A DNA stretch of 64,000 bases, taken from assembly GCA_947085255.1 (NCBI GenBank), contig CAMTVQ010000002.1:62001-126000 (forward strand), given 5' to 3'. Below the pieces are notes generated by a model. That model was not told the DNA's origin. It ran no database searches and worked only from the letters and a program-made list of their open reading frames with translations. Within the stretch, counting starts at the first letter, position 1, and each line of letters begins with the position of its first letter. Below, piece by piece: positions 35,461 through 44,426 of the stretch. The position numbers and the translations under genes were made by a program. The stretch is from CAMTVQ01 sp947085255. GTDB taxonomy: Bacteria > Bacteroidota > Bacteroidia > Sphingobacteriales > Sphingobacteriaceae.

Positions 35461-35576
35461 GGCAATATTTTTGCAAGTATAAAAATTAAAATCAGGGTAT
35501 CGAAACCATGTTCACCTCTTTGCGTTGTATGAAAATTAAATTATATTGCACTTTATTAACACAATTATTTCGTAAA

Positions 35577-37796
35577 ATGAATTATCGTATCATTCTAAAA
35601 CATGCAGCTATTTTAGCTTTATCACTTTGCAGTACAGGCACTTTTGCACAAATTGCTATCAATAAGATTTGGAGTGACGTAAGCATCGAAAGAAGTGCAA
35701 ATACTGCTACCCTACCAAGTGCATTTAGAGCAGTAAGCATACAAACCGACAATTTAAGGTTACTACTTAATAGCGCCCCTTTAGAAGCCATAATTACAGC
35801 AAAAGCATCACCAGTAGTTATTTCATTACCTATGCCAGATGGCAGCATGCAACGCTTTAGCTTTGTAGAAGCCCCTATTATGGAAGCCGAATTGGCGGCA
35901 AGATACCCTGAAATAAAAACCTATTTAGGTCAAGGAATAGACAACCCCGCGGCAACTGTTCGTTTCGATCTTACTTCTTTGGGATTTCATGCCATGATAT
36001 TAAGCTCTGAACATACTGTGTTTATTGACCCTATAACACCCGAAAGTTCTCTATTAATTAGCTATTACAAAGAGAATATGCAGCCAAGCACAGAATTGCG
36101 AAACTGTGCAACAAATACTGCCGAATTAGAGGAATCTACTTCACCACAAAACAAAACAACAGGAACAAACTCAACAGGTAGCACCCTACGCACCTATCGT
36201 TTGGCCTTGGCAGCTACTGCTGAATATACCAAAGCCCGTGGCGGAACTGTAGCAAAAGCACTTGCCAGCATGACCACTAGCGTTAACCGTGTAGTAGGCG
36301 TGTATGAAAAAGAAGTGGCTATACGCATGGTATTAATTAGTAATACCGATCAATTAATATTTACAGATGCCACTACAGATGGGTATACCAATAGCAATGG
36401 AAGTGTTATGCTGAGCGAAAACCAAACAAAGATAGACCTTGTTATTGGAGGTGCTAATTATGACATTGGACACGTTTTTAGTACAGGCGGTGGTGGTATT
36501 GCCGATTTACAATCGCCATGCAGTAGCAACAGAAAAGCACGTGGAGTTACAGGTTCATCCAACCCAACTGGCGACCCTTTTGATATTGATTTTGTAGCAC
36601 ACGAAATGGGGCATCAATTTGGTGGATTACACACATTTAATAGTACGTTTAGTGGCTGTGCGGGCAATCGCTCGGCAAGTGCCGCTTATGAGCCAGGTAG
36701 TGGAGTAACTATAATGGGATATGCTGGTCTTTGCGGTAGCGATAACATACTCAGCAACAGTATTCCTTACTTCCATGTAAAGAGTTTTGATCAGATAACC
36801 GAATTTTCAGCAGGAGGAGGAAATTGTGCCACCAGTTCGGCAACAGGTAATGCGGCACCATTAGTTGATGCAGGTAATGATTTTGTAATTCCAAAAAGCA
36901 CTCCTTTTCTACTTACAGGTACAGCTAGCGACCCTAATGGCGATGCGCTTACCTATTCTTGGGAACAATATGATTTAGGACCTGCTGGACCACCTAACCA
37001 AGCTACAGAAACCAATGCACCTTTATTTCGCTCGTTTGCGCCAAAGCCAACTCCATCACGCATGTTTCCTCAACTAAAGGATGTATTATCGGGAAAACCT
37101 ACCAAAGGTGAAATTTTGCCTTCGGTTGGTAGAGACTTAAACTTCCGTTTTATTGTACGCGACAATCGTGCAGGTGGTGGTGGAGTAGCTTATGATGACT
37201 TGTTAGTTATTGTAGATAATGCAGGTGGCCCTTTTATTGTTACAGATCCAATACAAGGAACAGCTTGGGCGTTTGGTCAACTTCGCCCCGTAAGATGGAA
37301 TGTGGCAAACAGCAATAAGTCACCTATAAATTGTGCGCTTGTAAATATTCTCATTTCATACGATAGCGGCCTTACATTTCCTGACACCCTTTTAAAAAAC
37401 GCTCCTAATACTGGCGAAGCATTTGTGGTTACACCGAACAAGCTAACTACTAAAGGACGTATTTTAGTACAAGGGGTAAATAATGTATTCTTCAATATTA
37501 CTCCTTCTGATTTTGCCATTGTAGCTACAGGCGGAACTTCAGCTATTGAAACCGTATTAGCCGAGAGCATATCTATTTTTCCTAATCCTACAAAACATAT
37601 TTTTACTATTAACCTAAATGGAGTTGATAGCAAAGCAGTAACAGTAACTAACTACTTAGGACAACTGATATACGAAACACGTACCGCAAACACTACTACT
37701 ACAATTGATTTAAGTACTGAAAAAGCAGGCGTTTATTTTGTAAAAGTGCAAACAAAAGACAATTACTTTATCACCAAAAAGCTGATAAAATTATAA
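35577..37796 (+). CDS. T9SS-secreted reprolysin-like metalloprotease
   Basis: About 739 residues. A signal peptide (MNYRIILKHAAILALSLCSTGTFA) precedes a propeptide-like region (about 25-200) and a metzincin domain with the full zinc motif HEXXHXXGXXH (HEMGHQFGGLH) and the Met-turn ITIMGYAG. An Ig/cadherin-like segment (DAGNDFVIPKSTPFLLTG) follows, then a type A T9SS sorting tail from ISIFPNPTKHIFTI to the end. The ATG at 35577 is favoured by the signal peptide; ATGs at 35508 and 35529 are in frame. It is extracellular, probably degrading protein. A perfect 54-bp palindrome lies downstream. Confidence 0.93.
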   Translation: MNYRIILKHAAILALSLCSTGTFAQIAINKIWSDVSIERSANTATLPSAFRAVSIQTDNLRLLLNSAPLEAIITAKASPVVISLPMPDGSMQRFSFVEAPIMEAELAARYPEIKTYLGQGIDNPAATVRFDLTSLGFHAMILSSEHTVFIDPITPESSLLISYYKENMQPSTELRNCATNTAELEESTSPQNKTTGTNSTGSTLRTYRLALAATAEYTKARGGTVAKALASMTTSVNRVVGVYEKEVAIRMVLISNTDQLIFTDATTDGYTNSNGSVMLSENQTKIDLVIGGANYDIGHVFSTGGGGIADLQSPCSSNRKARGVTGSSNPTGDPFDIDFVAHEMGHQFGGLHTFNSTFSGCAGNRSASAAYEPGSGVTIMGYAGLCGSDNILSNSIPYFHVKSFDQITEFSAGGGNCATSSATGNAAPLVDAGNDFVIPKSTPFLLTGTASDPNGDALTYSWEQYDLGPAGPPNQATETNAPLFRSFAPKPTPSRMFPQLKDVLSGKPTKGEILPSVGRDLNFRFIVRDNRAGGGGVAYDDLLVIVDNAGGPFIVTDPIQGTAWAFGQLRPVRWNVANSNKSPINCALVNILISYDSGLTFPDTLLKNAPNTGEAFVVTPNKLTTKGRILVQGVNNVFFNITPSDFAIVATGGTSAIETVLAESISIFPNPTKHIFTINLNGVDSKAVTVTNYLGQLIYETRTANTTTTIDLSTEKAGVYFVKVQTKDNYFITKKLIKL

Positions 37797-38401
37797 GTCA
37801 AGTATATTAAAAAGGGTTGGGATGAATGCTGAACTCTTATCTTATTGCCTATCCACAAAAACACAAAATCCGACTAATTAGTCGGATTTTGTGTTTTTGT
37901 GGATTTAGATGGAGAGTTTTCGAAACTTCTATTTGAATTCGGGAAAGTAGTAACACAAATAAACCTCCCCTCCCTGGTTGATTCAATCTTAATAGACCCA
38001 ATACCACATTCGACCATTTAGTAAACGTGATTTATGCTATCAATTAGCTTGTTATCAAGGATAATTAGTTACTTTTATAACAGATAGCGCTAAAATCCCC
38101 AACTCTTACACACCACAAAATAGTGGTAGCGCTGGTATAAAACAAGTTTATTACCCTTTATACCTATACCAATAAAAGGCCACGACCTGTAAACTCCAAA
38201 ATGGGTTGCTTAGTCGGATTACAGGCGCATTACATACGGCTGAACAACACAAAATGGCAGCTGTATCTCCCCAATAACAAAAGATGTAGTGTTTGAGCAA
38301 CTGGCTATTATTGGTGCAAATTATTCTTGCCCTATTAGCTACAAAACCCATTTAAGGGTGGCAAAGCTATTCTTTTACCAATTCTTAACGTATTAAAATC
38401 T
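37797..38401. other. Intergenic region without gene (about 600 bp)
   Basis: It contains the 54-bp palindrome and otherwise no convincing coding frame: the 66-codon minus-strand frame at 38151-38351 has no ribosome or promoter context and no recognisable sequence. A degenerate GTGATTTATG half-site at 38027 has no partner at 21 bp. The regulon promoter element of the AraC gene begins at its right end. Confidence 0.6.
37851..37904 (+). terminator. Perfect 54-bp palindrome, probable terminator
   Basis: Every one of the 27 pairs matches around the centre CTAATTAG. As RNA it forms a 25-bp stem with a 4-base loop and ends in a U-rich stretch, 54 bp after the metzincin stop codon. Confidence 0.75.
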
Positions 38402-38464
38402 GTGATTTATGTAACTATTTTACAGATTTATGTAACATCCACCTGCTTTAAACTGGCAATTTTG
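38402..38464 (+). promoter_or_regulatory. Regulon promoter element 1 (araC operon)
   Basis: GATTTATGTAAC occurs twice in perfect direct repeat (38404-38415 and 38425-38436), 21 bp apart. A -7 box CAATTTTG ends at 38464, 62 bp after the first base of GTGA. No TTG is present at -33, where the second half-site lies instead. This suggests activator-dependent autoregulation of the araC gene. Confidence 0.75.
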
Positions 38465-38491
38465 AAGTACCCTATTTAAAAGAAAATTGAT

Positions 38492-39061
38492 TTGAAACTG
38501 TACATCAAATACATGGTAAGCACACGCTGTATAATGGCAGTAAAAGCTGAATTAAAAAAGCTTGGGCTGCATTATATTCTTGTGGATTTAGGTGAGGTAG
38601 AGATTATGGAAGACCTTTCCTTAGCACAACGGGAGGAACTATCTGCTGCTTTGCGCGAATCGCGGTTGGAATTAATGGATGATAAACGGTCTGTGATAAT
38701 TGAACGAATAAAAACGGTCATCACCGAAATGATTCACTATTTGGATGATATGCCCAAGGTGAACTACTCTGAATATCTTAGTGAAAAGCTAAACTACGAT
38801 TACACCTATCTTTCCAATATATTCTCGGAGGTAAAGGGTATTACCATACAGCAATTTATCATTCTACATAAGATTGAGCGGGTAAAAGAGTTGCTGATAT
38901 ATGAGGAACTAAATCTTACGGAGATTTCTTACAAACTCCACTACAGCAGCGTAGCCCACTTATCCAATCAGTTTAAAAAAGTTACGGGGCTCTCTCCATC
39001 TGATTTTAGACATTTAAAAGGACACAAGCGTATGCCAATTGAAGAAATTGGCGTCCGTTAA
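38492..39061 (+). CDS. Small AraC-type regulator with HMA-like N-terminal domain
   Basis: A 189-residue regulator. The C-terminal part (about 90-185) is an AraC/XylS double HTH: YLSEKLNYDYTYLSNIFSEVKG and LTEISYKLHYSSVAHLSNQFKKVTGLSPSDFR. The N-terminal part (1-70; MKLYIKYMVSTRC...VDLGEVEI) resembles a ferredoxin-like heavy-metal-associated domain whose MXCXXC motif is here MVSTRC, keeping one cysteine (C13). Translation must start at the TTG at 38492, because no ATG precedes the conserved MKLYIK opening known from relatives. It carries no receiver domain. A regulon element lies directly upstream, so autoregulation is likely. It is followed by a hybrid kinase gene. Confidence 0.88.
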   Translation: MKLYIKYMVSTRCIMAVKAELKKLGLHYILVDLGEVEIMEDLSLAQREELSAALRESRLELMDDKRSVIIERIKTVITEMIHYLDDMPKVNYSEYLSEKLNYDYTYLSNIFSEVKGITIQQFIILHKIERVKELLIYEELNLTEISYKLHYSSVAHLSNQFKKVTGLSPSDFRHLKGHKRMPIEEIGVR

Positions 39062-39107
39062 GGAGTGATGCACACAGAGCTATCCTAACAGAAAACGGTT
39101 ACACCAC

Positions 39108-41114
39108 ATGGAACTACTAAAAAGCAAAGAATCTCAATACGCCCGAAACTTAATTGAAGCGAGTTTGGATCCGTTGATTACGATTAATACCCAAGGTAAG
39201 ATTACAGATATGAATCAAGCAACCGTAAATATTACGGGCATATCACGCGAAAAATTAATTGGCACCGATTTCTTCGATTATTTTACCGAACCAGATAAAG
39301 CACAAGAAGTTTACAAGCAAGTGTTTGCTAAAGGCTTTGTGGCCGACTATCCGCTTACTATACGCGACCATAAACTGACCGATGTGCTATTTAATGGTTC
39401 GGTGTACAAAGACGAAGAAGGCAATGTAGCGGGCATAGTGGTGGTAGCAAGAGATATTACCGAACAAAAGAAGAATGAAAAAGAACTGACCGAAGCAAAA
39501 GTGTTTGCCGAATTGGCAACAGCTATTGCAGAAGAAGCAAAATGCAAAGCCGAATGTGCTATGCGTATAGCCGAAGATGCGGTAAAGGCAAAACAACAGT
39601 TTTTGTCGAATATGAGTCACGAAATTCGCACGCCAATGAATGCGATTATCGGGTTTACCAAAGTAGTACTGCGCACCGACCTTACGGCAAAACAAAAGGA
39701 ATACCTTACTGCCATAAAAATGAGTGGTGATGCCTTAATTGTGCTCATTAACGATATTCTGGATTTGGCAAAAGTAGATGCCGGAAAAATGGTATTTGAA
39801 CATACACCTTTCAAAATGGCATTATCCATATCGGCTATGCTGCATTTGTTTGAAACAAAAATACAGGAGAAAAACCTGCAAATGATTAAAGAATACGACA
39901 ACAGGATTCCGGAAGTATTGCTTGGCGACCCTGTGCGTTTGCACCAAATTATTTTAAACTTAGTAAGCAATGCAGTAAAATTTACCAATACCGGAAAGAT
40001 TGTAGTAAAAGTGAGTTTAATGCACGAGGATGAGGATAACGTAACGATTGAGTTTGCCGTTACAGATACAGGCATTGGCATTGCAGCAGATAAACTAAAA
40101 AATGTTTTTGATGATTTTCAGCAAGCCACCAGCGGCACTTCCAGATTGTATGGCGGCACCGGATTGGGCTTGGCCATTGTAAAACAATTAGTAGAACCAC
40201 AAGGAGGAAAAATTACGGTAAAAAGTAAAATTGGTGAGGGTTCTACGTTTAGTTTCTTCCTTACTTTTCAAAAAACCATAGCACTGGCAGAGTTAGAAAC
40301 CAGTATTGAGGAGTTGGATAAAGAAGTGACGAATATAAAAGTATTGGTGGTAGAAGATATTGCACTGAACCAATTACTGATGAAAACCTTATTGGATGAT
40401 TTTGGCTTTGAGCGCGACATTGCAGCAAACGGGCGCATCGCCATTGAAAAGGTAGAAAGCAAGGAATACGACATTATTTTAATGGACTTGCAGATGCCCG
40501 AAATGAATGGATTTGAAGCCACCGAATATATTCGAAAAACGATAGGCTCCAACGTTCCGATTATTGCCTTAACTGCCGATGTAACCACCGTTGATTTGGC
40601 AAAGTGCAAAGCCGTGGGCATGAACGATTACATTGCCAAACCCATAGACGAACGTTTGCTCTATAGCAAAATAATAGGCTTGGTAAAAAAACCAGCTATT
40701 GTTGCCCCTAAAAAAATAGTAAACGAAGCTGGTCAAAAGCTAAAATGCATTGACTTGGATTACCTAACACACCGCACCAAATCAAACCCAGCGCTGATGA
40801 TGGAAATGATTTTGTTGTATTTGGAACAAACCCCTGTTTTGATTAATAATATGAAACAAAGTTTTCAGGATAAAGATTGGCAGTCCTTATATGTAGCAGT
40901 ACATAAAATGATTCCTTCTTTTGCCATAGTGGGCATTAGTCCAAGCTTTGAAACGATGGCAAAAAGGATACAGGATTTTGCCAGCACACAACAACAAGCC
41001 GACGAAATACCAGACTTGGTATTGCAACTGGAGAATGTATGCACACAGGCCTGCATTGAATTGGAAGAAGAATTTAACTTAATTAAAAATACAACTGATG
41101 AACAGCACAAATAA
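39108..41114 (+). CDS. PAS hybrid sensor histidine kinase (PAS-HisKA-HATPase-REC-HPt)
   Basis: A 668-residue cytoplasmic kinase without membrane spans. Domains: PAS (about 10-125, LIEASLDPLITINTQGKITDMNQ), a coiled coil, HisKA with phospho-His about 171 in SHEIRTPMN, HATPase (NLVSNAVKFT, DTGIGI, GGTGLGLAI), a receiver (about 410-525) with phospho-Asp about 462 in ILMDLQMPEM, and an HPt domain (about 550-660) with likely His about 599 in VHKMIPSF. The kinase-REC-HPt half is closely similar to the end of the 1390-residue protein at 44532. It lies 46 bp after araC and overlaps the next receiver gene by 17 bp. Confidence 0.93.
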   Translation: MELLKSKESQYARNLIEASLDPLITINTQGKITDMNQATVNITGISREKLIGTDFFDYFTEPDKAQEVYKQVFAKGFVADYPLTIRDHKLTDVLFNGSVYKDEEGNVAGIVVVARDITEQKKNEKELTEAKVFAELATAIAEEAKCKAECAMRIAEDAVKAKQQFLSNMSHEIRTPMNAIIGFTKVVLRTDLTAKQKEYLTAIKMSGDALIVLINDILDLAKVDAGKMVFEHTPFKMALSISAMLHLFETKIQEKNLQMIKEYDNRIPEVLLGDPVRLHQIILNLVSNAVKFTNTGKIVVKVSLMHEDEDNVTIEFAVTDTGIGIAADKLKNVFDDFQQATSGTSRLYGGTGLGLAIVKQLVEPQGGKITVKSKIGEGSTFSFFLTFQKTIALAELETSIEELDKEVTNIKVLVVEDIALNQLLMKTLLDDFGFERDIAANGRIAIEKVESKEYDIILMDLQMPEMNGFEATEYIRKTIGSNVPIIALTADVTTVDLAKCKAVGMNDYIAKPIDERLLYSKIIGLVKKPAIVAPKKIVNEAGQKLKCIDLDYLTHRTKSNPALMMEMILLYLEQTPVLINNMKQSFQDKDWQSLYVAVHKMIPSFAIVGISPSFETMAKRIQDFASTQQQADEIPDLVLQLENVCTQACIELEEEFNLIKNTTDEQHK

Positions 41115-41535
41115 AATAGCCCTTTTTTTGGTAGATGATGATGCCGTGTTTTTAAAAACATTAGAGATTGAGCTCTTAGAACATGGCGATTTTGATATTG
41201 AAACCTTTGCCACAGGTGAGTTGTGCTTGGCACGCCTCGCATCATTCTGCCCTGATATAATCATTTTAGATTATCATTTAGATGGTATTGAAAAAAATGC
41301 CATGAACGGCATGGATGCCTTGGATGCTATAAAGGCAATAAACTCAGAAATACCGGTAATCATGCTCTCTTCGCAAGATAAAATCGAGGTAGCTGTCAAC
41401 TGTATGCATCACCGTGCTTTTGATTATGTGGTGAAAAGCGAAACTGCTTTTATGCGCGTACAAAAAATCATTACCAACGTATTTAAGTACAAAAAAATAG
41501 AGAAAGAATTAAAATGGTATATGGAGCGGATGTAA
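41098..41535 (+). CDS. Single-domain response regulator
   Basis: A 145-residue receiver only: the acidic pair in LFLVDDDAVF, phospho-Asp in IIILDYHLDG (about 59), and conserved Thr/Ser and Lys in VIMLSSQDK and VVKSETAF. There is no output domain, so it must pass the phosphoryl group to an HPt or act by protein contact. The 17-bp overlap with the preceding hybrid kinase means the pair is translated together and probably works together. Confidence 0.9.
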   Translation: MNSTNKIALFLVDDDAVFLKTLEIELLEHGDFDIETFATGELCLARLASFCPDIIILDYHLDGIEKNAMNGMDALDAIKAINSEIPVIMLSSQDKIEVAVNCMHHRAFDYVVKSETAFMRVQKIITNVFKYKKIEKELKWYMERM

Positions 41536-41588
41536 ATCACATTACTTTGTTACTATACCTTGCTTAATACGCGTTTTAAACACTAATA

Positions 41589-42053
41589 ATGGATCCTGAA
41601 CAATTACCTACATCGTTGAAAATTCTACTGGCTGATGACGATACTGACGATCGCTTTTTCTTTGATAAAGCAATTAATGAAATACCCATTGCAACGCAAC
41701 TTGCAACTGTAAATGATGGGGAACAGCTAATGAATTACCTTTTTGAAAACGCAGTATGCTTACCCGATATTCTTTTTCTTGACCTTAGTATGCCACGTAA
41801 AACGGGGTTTGAATGCCTAACAGAGATTAAAGAAGATGAACGGTTTAAAAATATTCCGGTGATCGTTTTTACAACCTCATTTGGCAGAGGACAAGAATAC
41901 GAGCAACGATTAATAGACACTCTCCAAAATATAGGAGCACAAGAATACATTCGGAAACCAGGTGATTTAAAACAACTTAAACAAGTTATTCTCGATCAAC
42001 TTGTAAAAGCAACAGAGAAAAAAAACGCTGACCCATCAGGAGACATTCTATAA
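41589..42053 (+). CDS. Rcp1-like single-domain response regulator (1 of 3)
   Basis: A 154-residue receiver with the opening KILLADDDTDDRFFFDKAI and phospho-Asp in ILFLDLSMPRKTGFECL (about 61), then VIVFTTS and YIRKPGD for the Thr and Lys. This variant, with an extended loop after the phosphorylation site, resembles Rcp1, the partner of phytochrome-type kinases whose HisKA has the SHDLQEPLR motif. Such a kinase is encoded three genes downstream. It belongs to a run of three similar receivers (41589, 42112, 42582). Confidence 0.9.
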   Translation: MDPEQLPTSLKILLADDDTDDRFFFDKAINEIPIATQLATVNDGEQLMNYLFENAVCLPDILFLDLSMPRKTGFECLTEIKEDERFKNIPVIVFTTSFGRGQEYEQRLIDTLQNIGAQEYIRKPGDLKQLKQVILDQLVKATEKKNADPSGDIL

Positions 42054-42111
42054 TGCCTCTATTAATTACTAAAACTATTTTTCAATCAGATTATCCCCTA
42101 ATTACCCTATT

Positions 42112-42555
42112 ATGAAACTAAAAGCTCTTAATATATTACTTGCAGATGACGATATTGACGATTGCGCATTTTTTCAGCAAGCGTTGGACGAGTTATCCTT
42201 ATCTGCACAGCTCACCATTGTACACGATGGAGAAAAACTGATGAAACACCTTTCAGAAAATTTAGAACACCTTCCACATGTTATTTTTCTTGATATTAAT
42301 ATGCCGCTCAAAAACGGTCCAGAGTGCTTATCGGAAATGAAAAAAAATACGCATTTAAAAGATATCCCCGTAGTTATGTTTTCTACCTCTAATTCTTGGG
42401 ATACCATAAATACGCTATTTAAGAGTGGGGCGCATGTGTATATTCACAAACCAAGTGATTTTAAACAATTGAAACAGGTGATTCATCATGCATTGCCGAT
42501 AGCGGCAGAAAAAATATTTTCGAACGGACCCGTAAAGTATGTTCTTAACGCATAA
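42112..42555 (+). CDS. Rcp1-like single-domain response regulator (2 of 3)
   Basis: A 147-residue receiver: NILLADDDIDDCAFFQQAL, phospho-Asp in VIFLDINMPLKNGPECL (about 61), VVMFSTS and YIHKPSDFKQLKQV. It shares the ILLADDD.DD pattern and the KPSDFKQLKQV ending with its neighbours, pointing to tandem duplication followed by divergence. No DNA-binding output. Confidence 0.9.
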   Translation: MKLKALNILLADDDIDDCAFFQQALDELSLSAQLTIVHDGEKLMKHLSENLEHLPHVIFLDINMPLKNGPECLSEMKKNTHLKDIPVVMFSTSNSWDTINTLFKSGAHVYIHKPSDFKQLKQVIHHALPIAAEKIFSNGPVKYVLNA

Positions 42556-42581
42556 AACACCTTTAAAAAACAACAACTCAT

Positions 42582-43082
42582 ATGAATTTAGACCAAATGA
42601 ATATTCTGCTTGCAGATGACGATACGGATGATTGTGTTTTTTTTAAAGAGGCTGTAGAAGAAGTACTACCAGCTACTAACCTTACTGCCGTGCATGATGG
42701 TGAACAATTAATGCGATTTCTTGCAAATGAGGGCAATAAACTTCCTGATGTACTTTTTTTAGACTTGAATATGCCACGTAAAAACGGTTTTGAGTGTTTG
42801 TCGGAAATAAAGCTAAATCACAAATTAAAGCAACTTCCGGTAATTATGTTCTCTACTTCTTATGAACAAGAAGTGGTAAACCAACTTTACCAAAATGGTG
42901 CCCAATACTTTATTCGTAAGCCTTCTGAATTTTCGCAATTCAAAAAAATTATTCAACATACCCTTTTGCAACTACAGCAAGAACTATCTGCACCAATAAG
43001 TATGCTACAGGGCAGCGAAGCGGAGCATATTTTACAACCAACCAGAGAAGATTTTGTACTCTCTGTGCAAAGTAACAATTAG
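42582..43082 (+). CDS. Rcp1-like single-domain response regulator (3 of 3)
   Basis: A 166-residue receiver with ILLADDDTDDCVFFKEAV, phospho-Asp in VLFLDLNMPRKNGFECL (about 59), VIMFSTS and FIRKPSEFSQFKK. A C-terminal extension of about 25 residues lacks a recognised domain. It ends 11 bp before the SHDLQEPLR kinase gene, so it is the receiver most likely coupled to that kinase. Confidence 0.9.
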   Translation: MNLDQMNILLADDDTDDCVFFKEAVEEVLPATNLTAVHDGEQLMRFLANEGNKLPDVLFLDLNMPRKNGFECLSEIKLNHKLKQLPVIMFSTSYEQEVVNQLYQNGAQYFIRKPSEFSQFKKIIQHTLLQLQQELSAPISMLQGSEAEHILQPTREDFVLSVQSNN

Positions 43083-43093
43083 CACTAAAACAC

Positions 43094-44410
43094 ATGATAG
43101 AACTAACGAAAGCGGACGAACTAACTATTGCTAGTAAGGAACTTGCTTTTCAGAACGATGAGAAAGAAAAACGGGCCGCCGAATTACTAATTGCCAACAA
43201 AGAGCTTGCTTTTCAGAACGATGAGAAAGAAAAACGGGCCGCCGAATTACTAATTGCCAACAAAGAGCTTGCTTTTCAGAATGATGAGAAAGAAAAGCGC
43301 GCAGCCGAATTGTTAATTGCCAACAAAGAATTGGCTTTCCAAAACGATGAGAAAGAAAAACGTGCAGCAGAACTAACCATTGCTAACAAAGAGCTTGCTT
43401 TCCAAAACGATGAGAAAGAAAAGCGCGCAGCCGAGCTGATAATTGCTAACAAAGAATTGGCTTTCCAGAACGACGAGAAAGAAAAGCGTGCAGCCGAACT
43501 GATTATTGCCAACAAAGAATTGGCTTTCCAGAATGATGAGAAAGAAAAGCGCGCAGCAGAACTAATTATTGCCAACAATGAACTAGCTTTCCAAAACGAT
43601 GAGAAAGAAAAGCGCGCAGCAGAACTAATTATTGCCAACAAAGAACTTGCTTTCCAGAACGATGAGAAAGAAAAGCGTGCAGAAGAGCTGATTATTGCCA
43701 ATAAAGAACTGCTTGCATTTACGTACATATCCAGTCATGATTTGCAAGAACCCTTGCGAAAAATACAAACCTTTGTTACGATTATACTCGAAAACGAAAA
43801 CAAGAATTTATCTGAAAAAGGTAAGTATCATTTCGAGCGCATGCAAGTGGCCGCAGGACGAATGCAGCAACTTATTGATGATTTACTGGCCTTTTCTCGC
43901 ATTGCCACAACGGAGCTCAAGTTTGAAAAAACGGATCTCAATTTAATTGTAGAAGAAGTAAAAACAGAGCTTAGAGAAACCATTCAGGAAAAAAATGGTA
44001 CTATAGAGGCCATAGAACTGGGTTCTGCCAATATCATTGCTTTTCAGTTTAGGCAATTGATGTACAATCTTATCAGCAATGCGCTCAAGTTTTCGAACCC
44101 TAATTTACCATCACATATTACCATAACAAGCAGTATTATAAAAGGCAGTAAACTAAACAACGAACGGCTTTCTGCCGGCAAAAACTATTGCCACATTACT
44201 GTAAAAGACAATGGCATAGGCTTTGAGCCCCGCTTTAGTGAACGCATTTTTGGTGTATTCCAAAAGCTGCACGGCAAAGAAGTATATGCCGGAACAGGTA
44301 TTGGACTTGCCATTGTAAAAAAGATAGTAGAAAACCACAACGGCATTATTGCTGCCGCCAGTGAATTAAATAAGGGGGCAACTTTTAATATTTATATCCC
44401 TGCTAACTAA
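43094..44410 (+). CDS. Histidine kinase with nine 21-residue coiled-coil repeats
   Basis: A 438-residue soluble kinase without sensor domain. Residues 10-198 are nine near-identical 21-residue units (consensus ANKELAFQNDEKEKRAAEL), exactly three heptads each, forming a long coiled coil. HisKA follows directly (H215 in SSHDLQEPLRKIQTF, the phytochrome-kinase type), then HATPase (NLISNALKF, DNGIGF, GTGIGLAIVKKIVENH). With no PAS or GAF domain, input must come through the coiled coil from another protein. The Rcp1-like receivers upstream are likely targets. Confidence 0.92.
   Translation: MIELTKADELTIASKELAFQNDEKEKRAAELLIANKELAFQNDEKEKRAAELLIANKELAFQNDEKEKRAAELLIANKELAFQNDEKEKRAAELTIANKELAFQNDEKEKRAAELIIANKELAFQNDEKEKRAAELIIANKELAFQNDEKEKRAAELIIANNELAFQNDEKEKRAAELIIANKELAFQNDEKEKRAEELIIANKELLAFTYISSHDLQEPLRKIQTFVTIILENENKNLSEKGKYHFERMQVAAGRMQQLIDDLLAFSRIATTELKFEKTDLNLIVEEVKTELRETIQEKNGTIEAIELGSANIIAFQFRQLMYNLISNALKFSNPNLPSHITITSSIIKGSKLNNERLSAGKNYCHITVKDNGIGFEPRFSERIFGVFQKLHGKEVYAGTGIGLAIVKKIVENHNGIIAAASELNKGATFNIYIPAN
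43121..43687 (+). repeat. 63-bp tandem repeat, nine units, inside kinase gene
   Basis: Nine in-frame units of 63 bp, very similar at DNA level, encode the coiled coil of the kinase at 43094. Copy number may vary between strains through recombination. Confidence 0.95.
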
Positions 44411-44426
44411 GAAAATCAGCGGATAA

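Noticed and set aside
38027..38060. A further copy of the regulon element (GTGATTTATG)
   Set aside because: The first half-site is degenerate (TGCTAT), and no TGTAA lies 21 bp downstream.
38151..38351. Possible 66-residue gene on the minus strand in the gap before araC
   Set aside because: No conserved features, no promoter box and no ordered codon pattern; the gap appears non-coding.
43121..43687. CRISPR-like array of regular 63-bp repeats
   Set aside because: The repeats are contiguous without spacers, keep one reading frame and encode a heptad coiled coil in a kinase.
43276..43728. A 150-codon minus-strand frame of SFSSFWKASSLLAIISSAAR-type repeats
   Set aside because: Antisense shadow of the kinase coiled-coil repeats.
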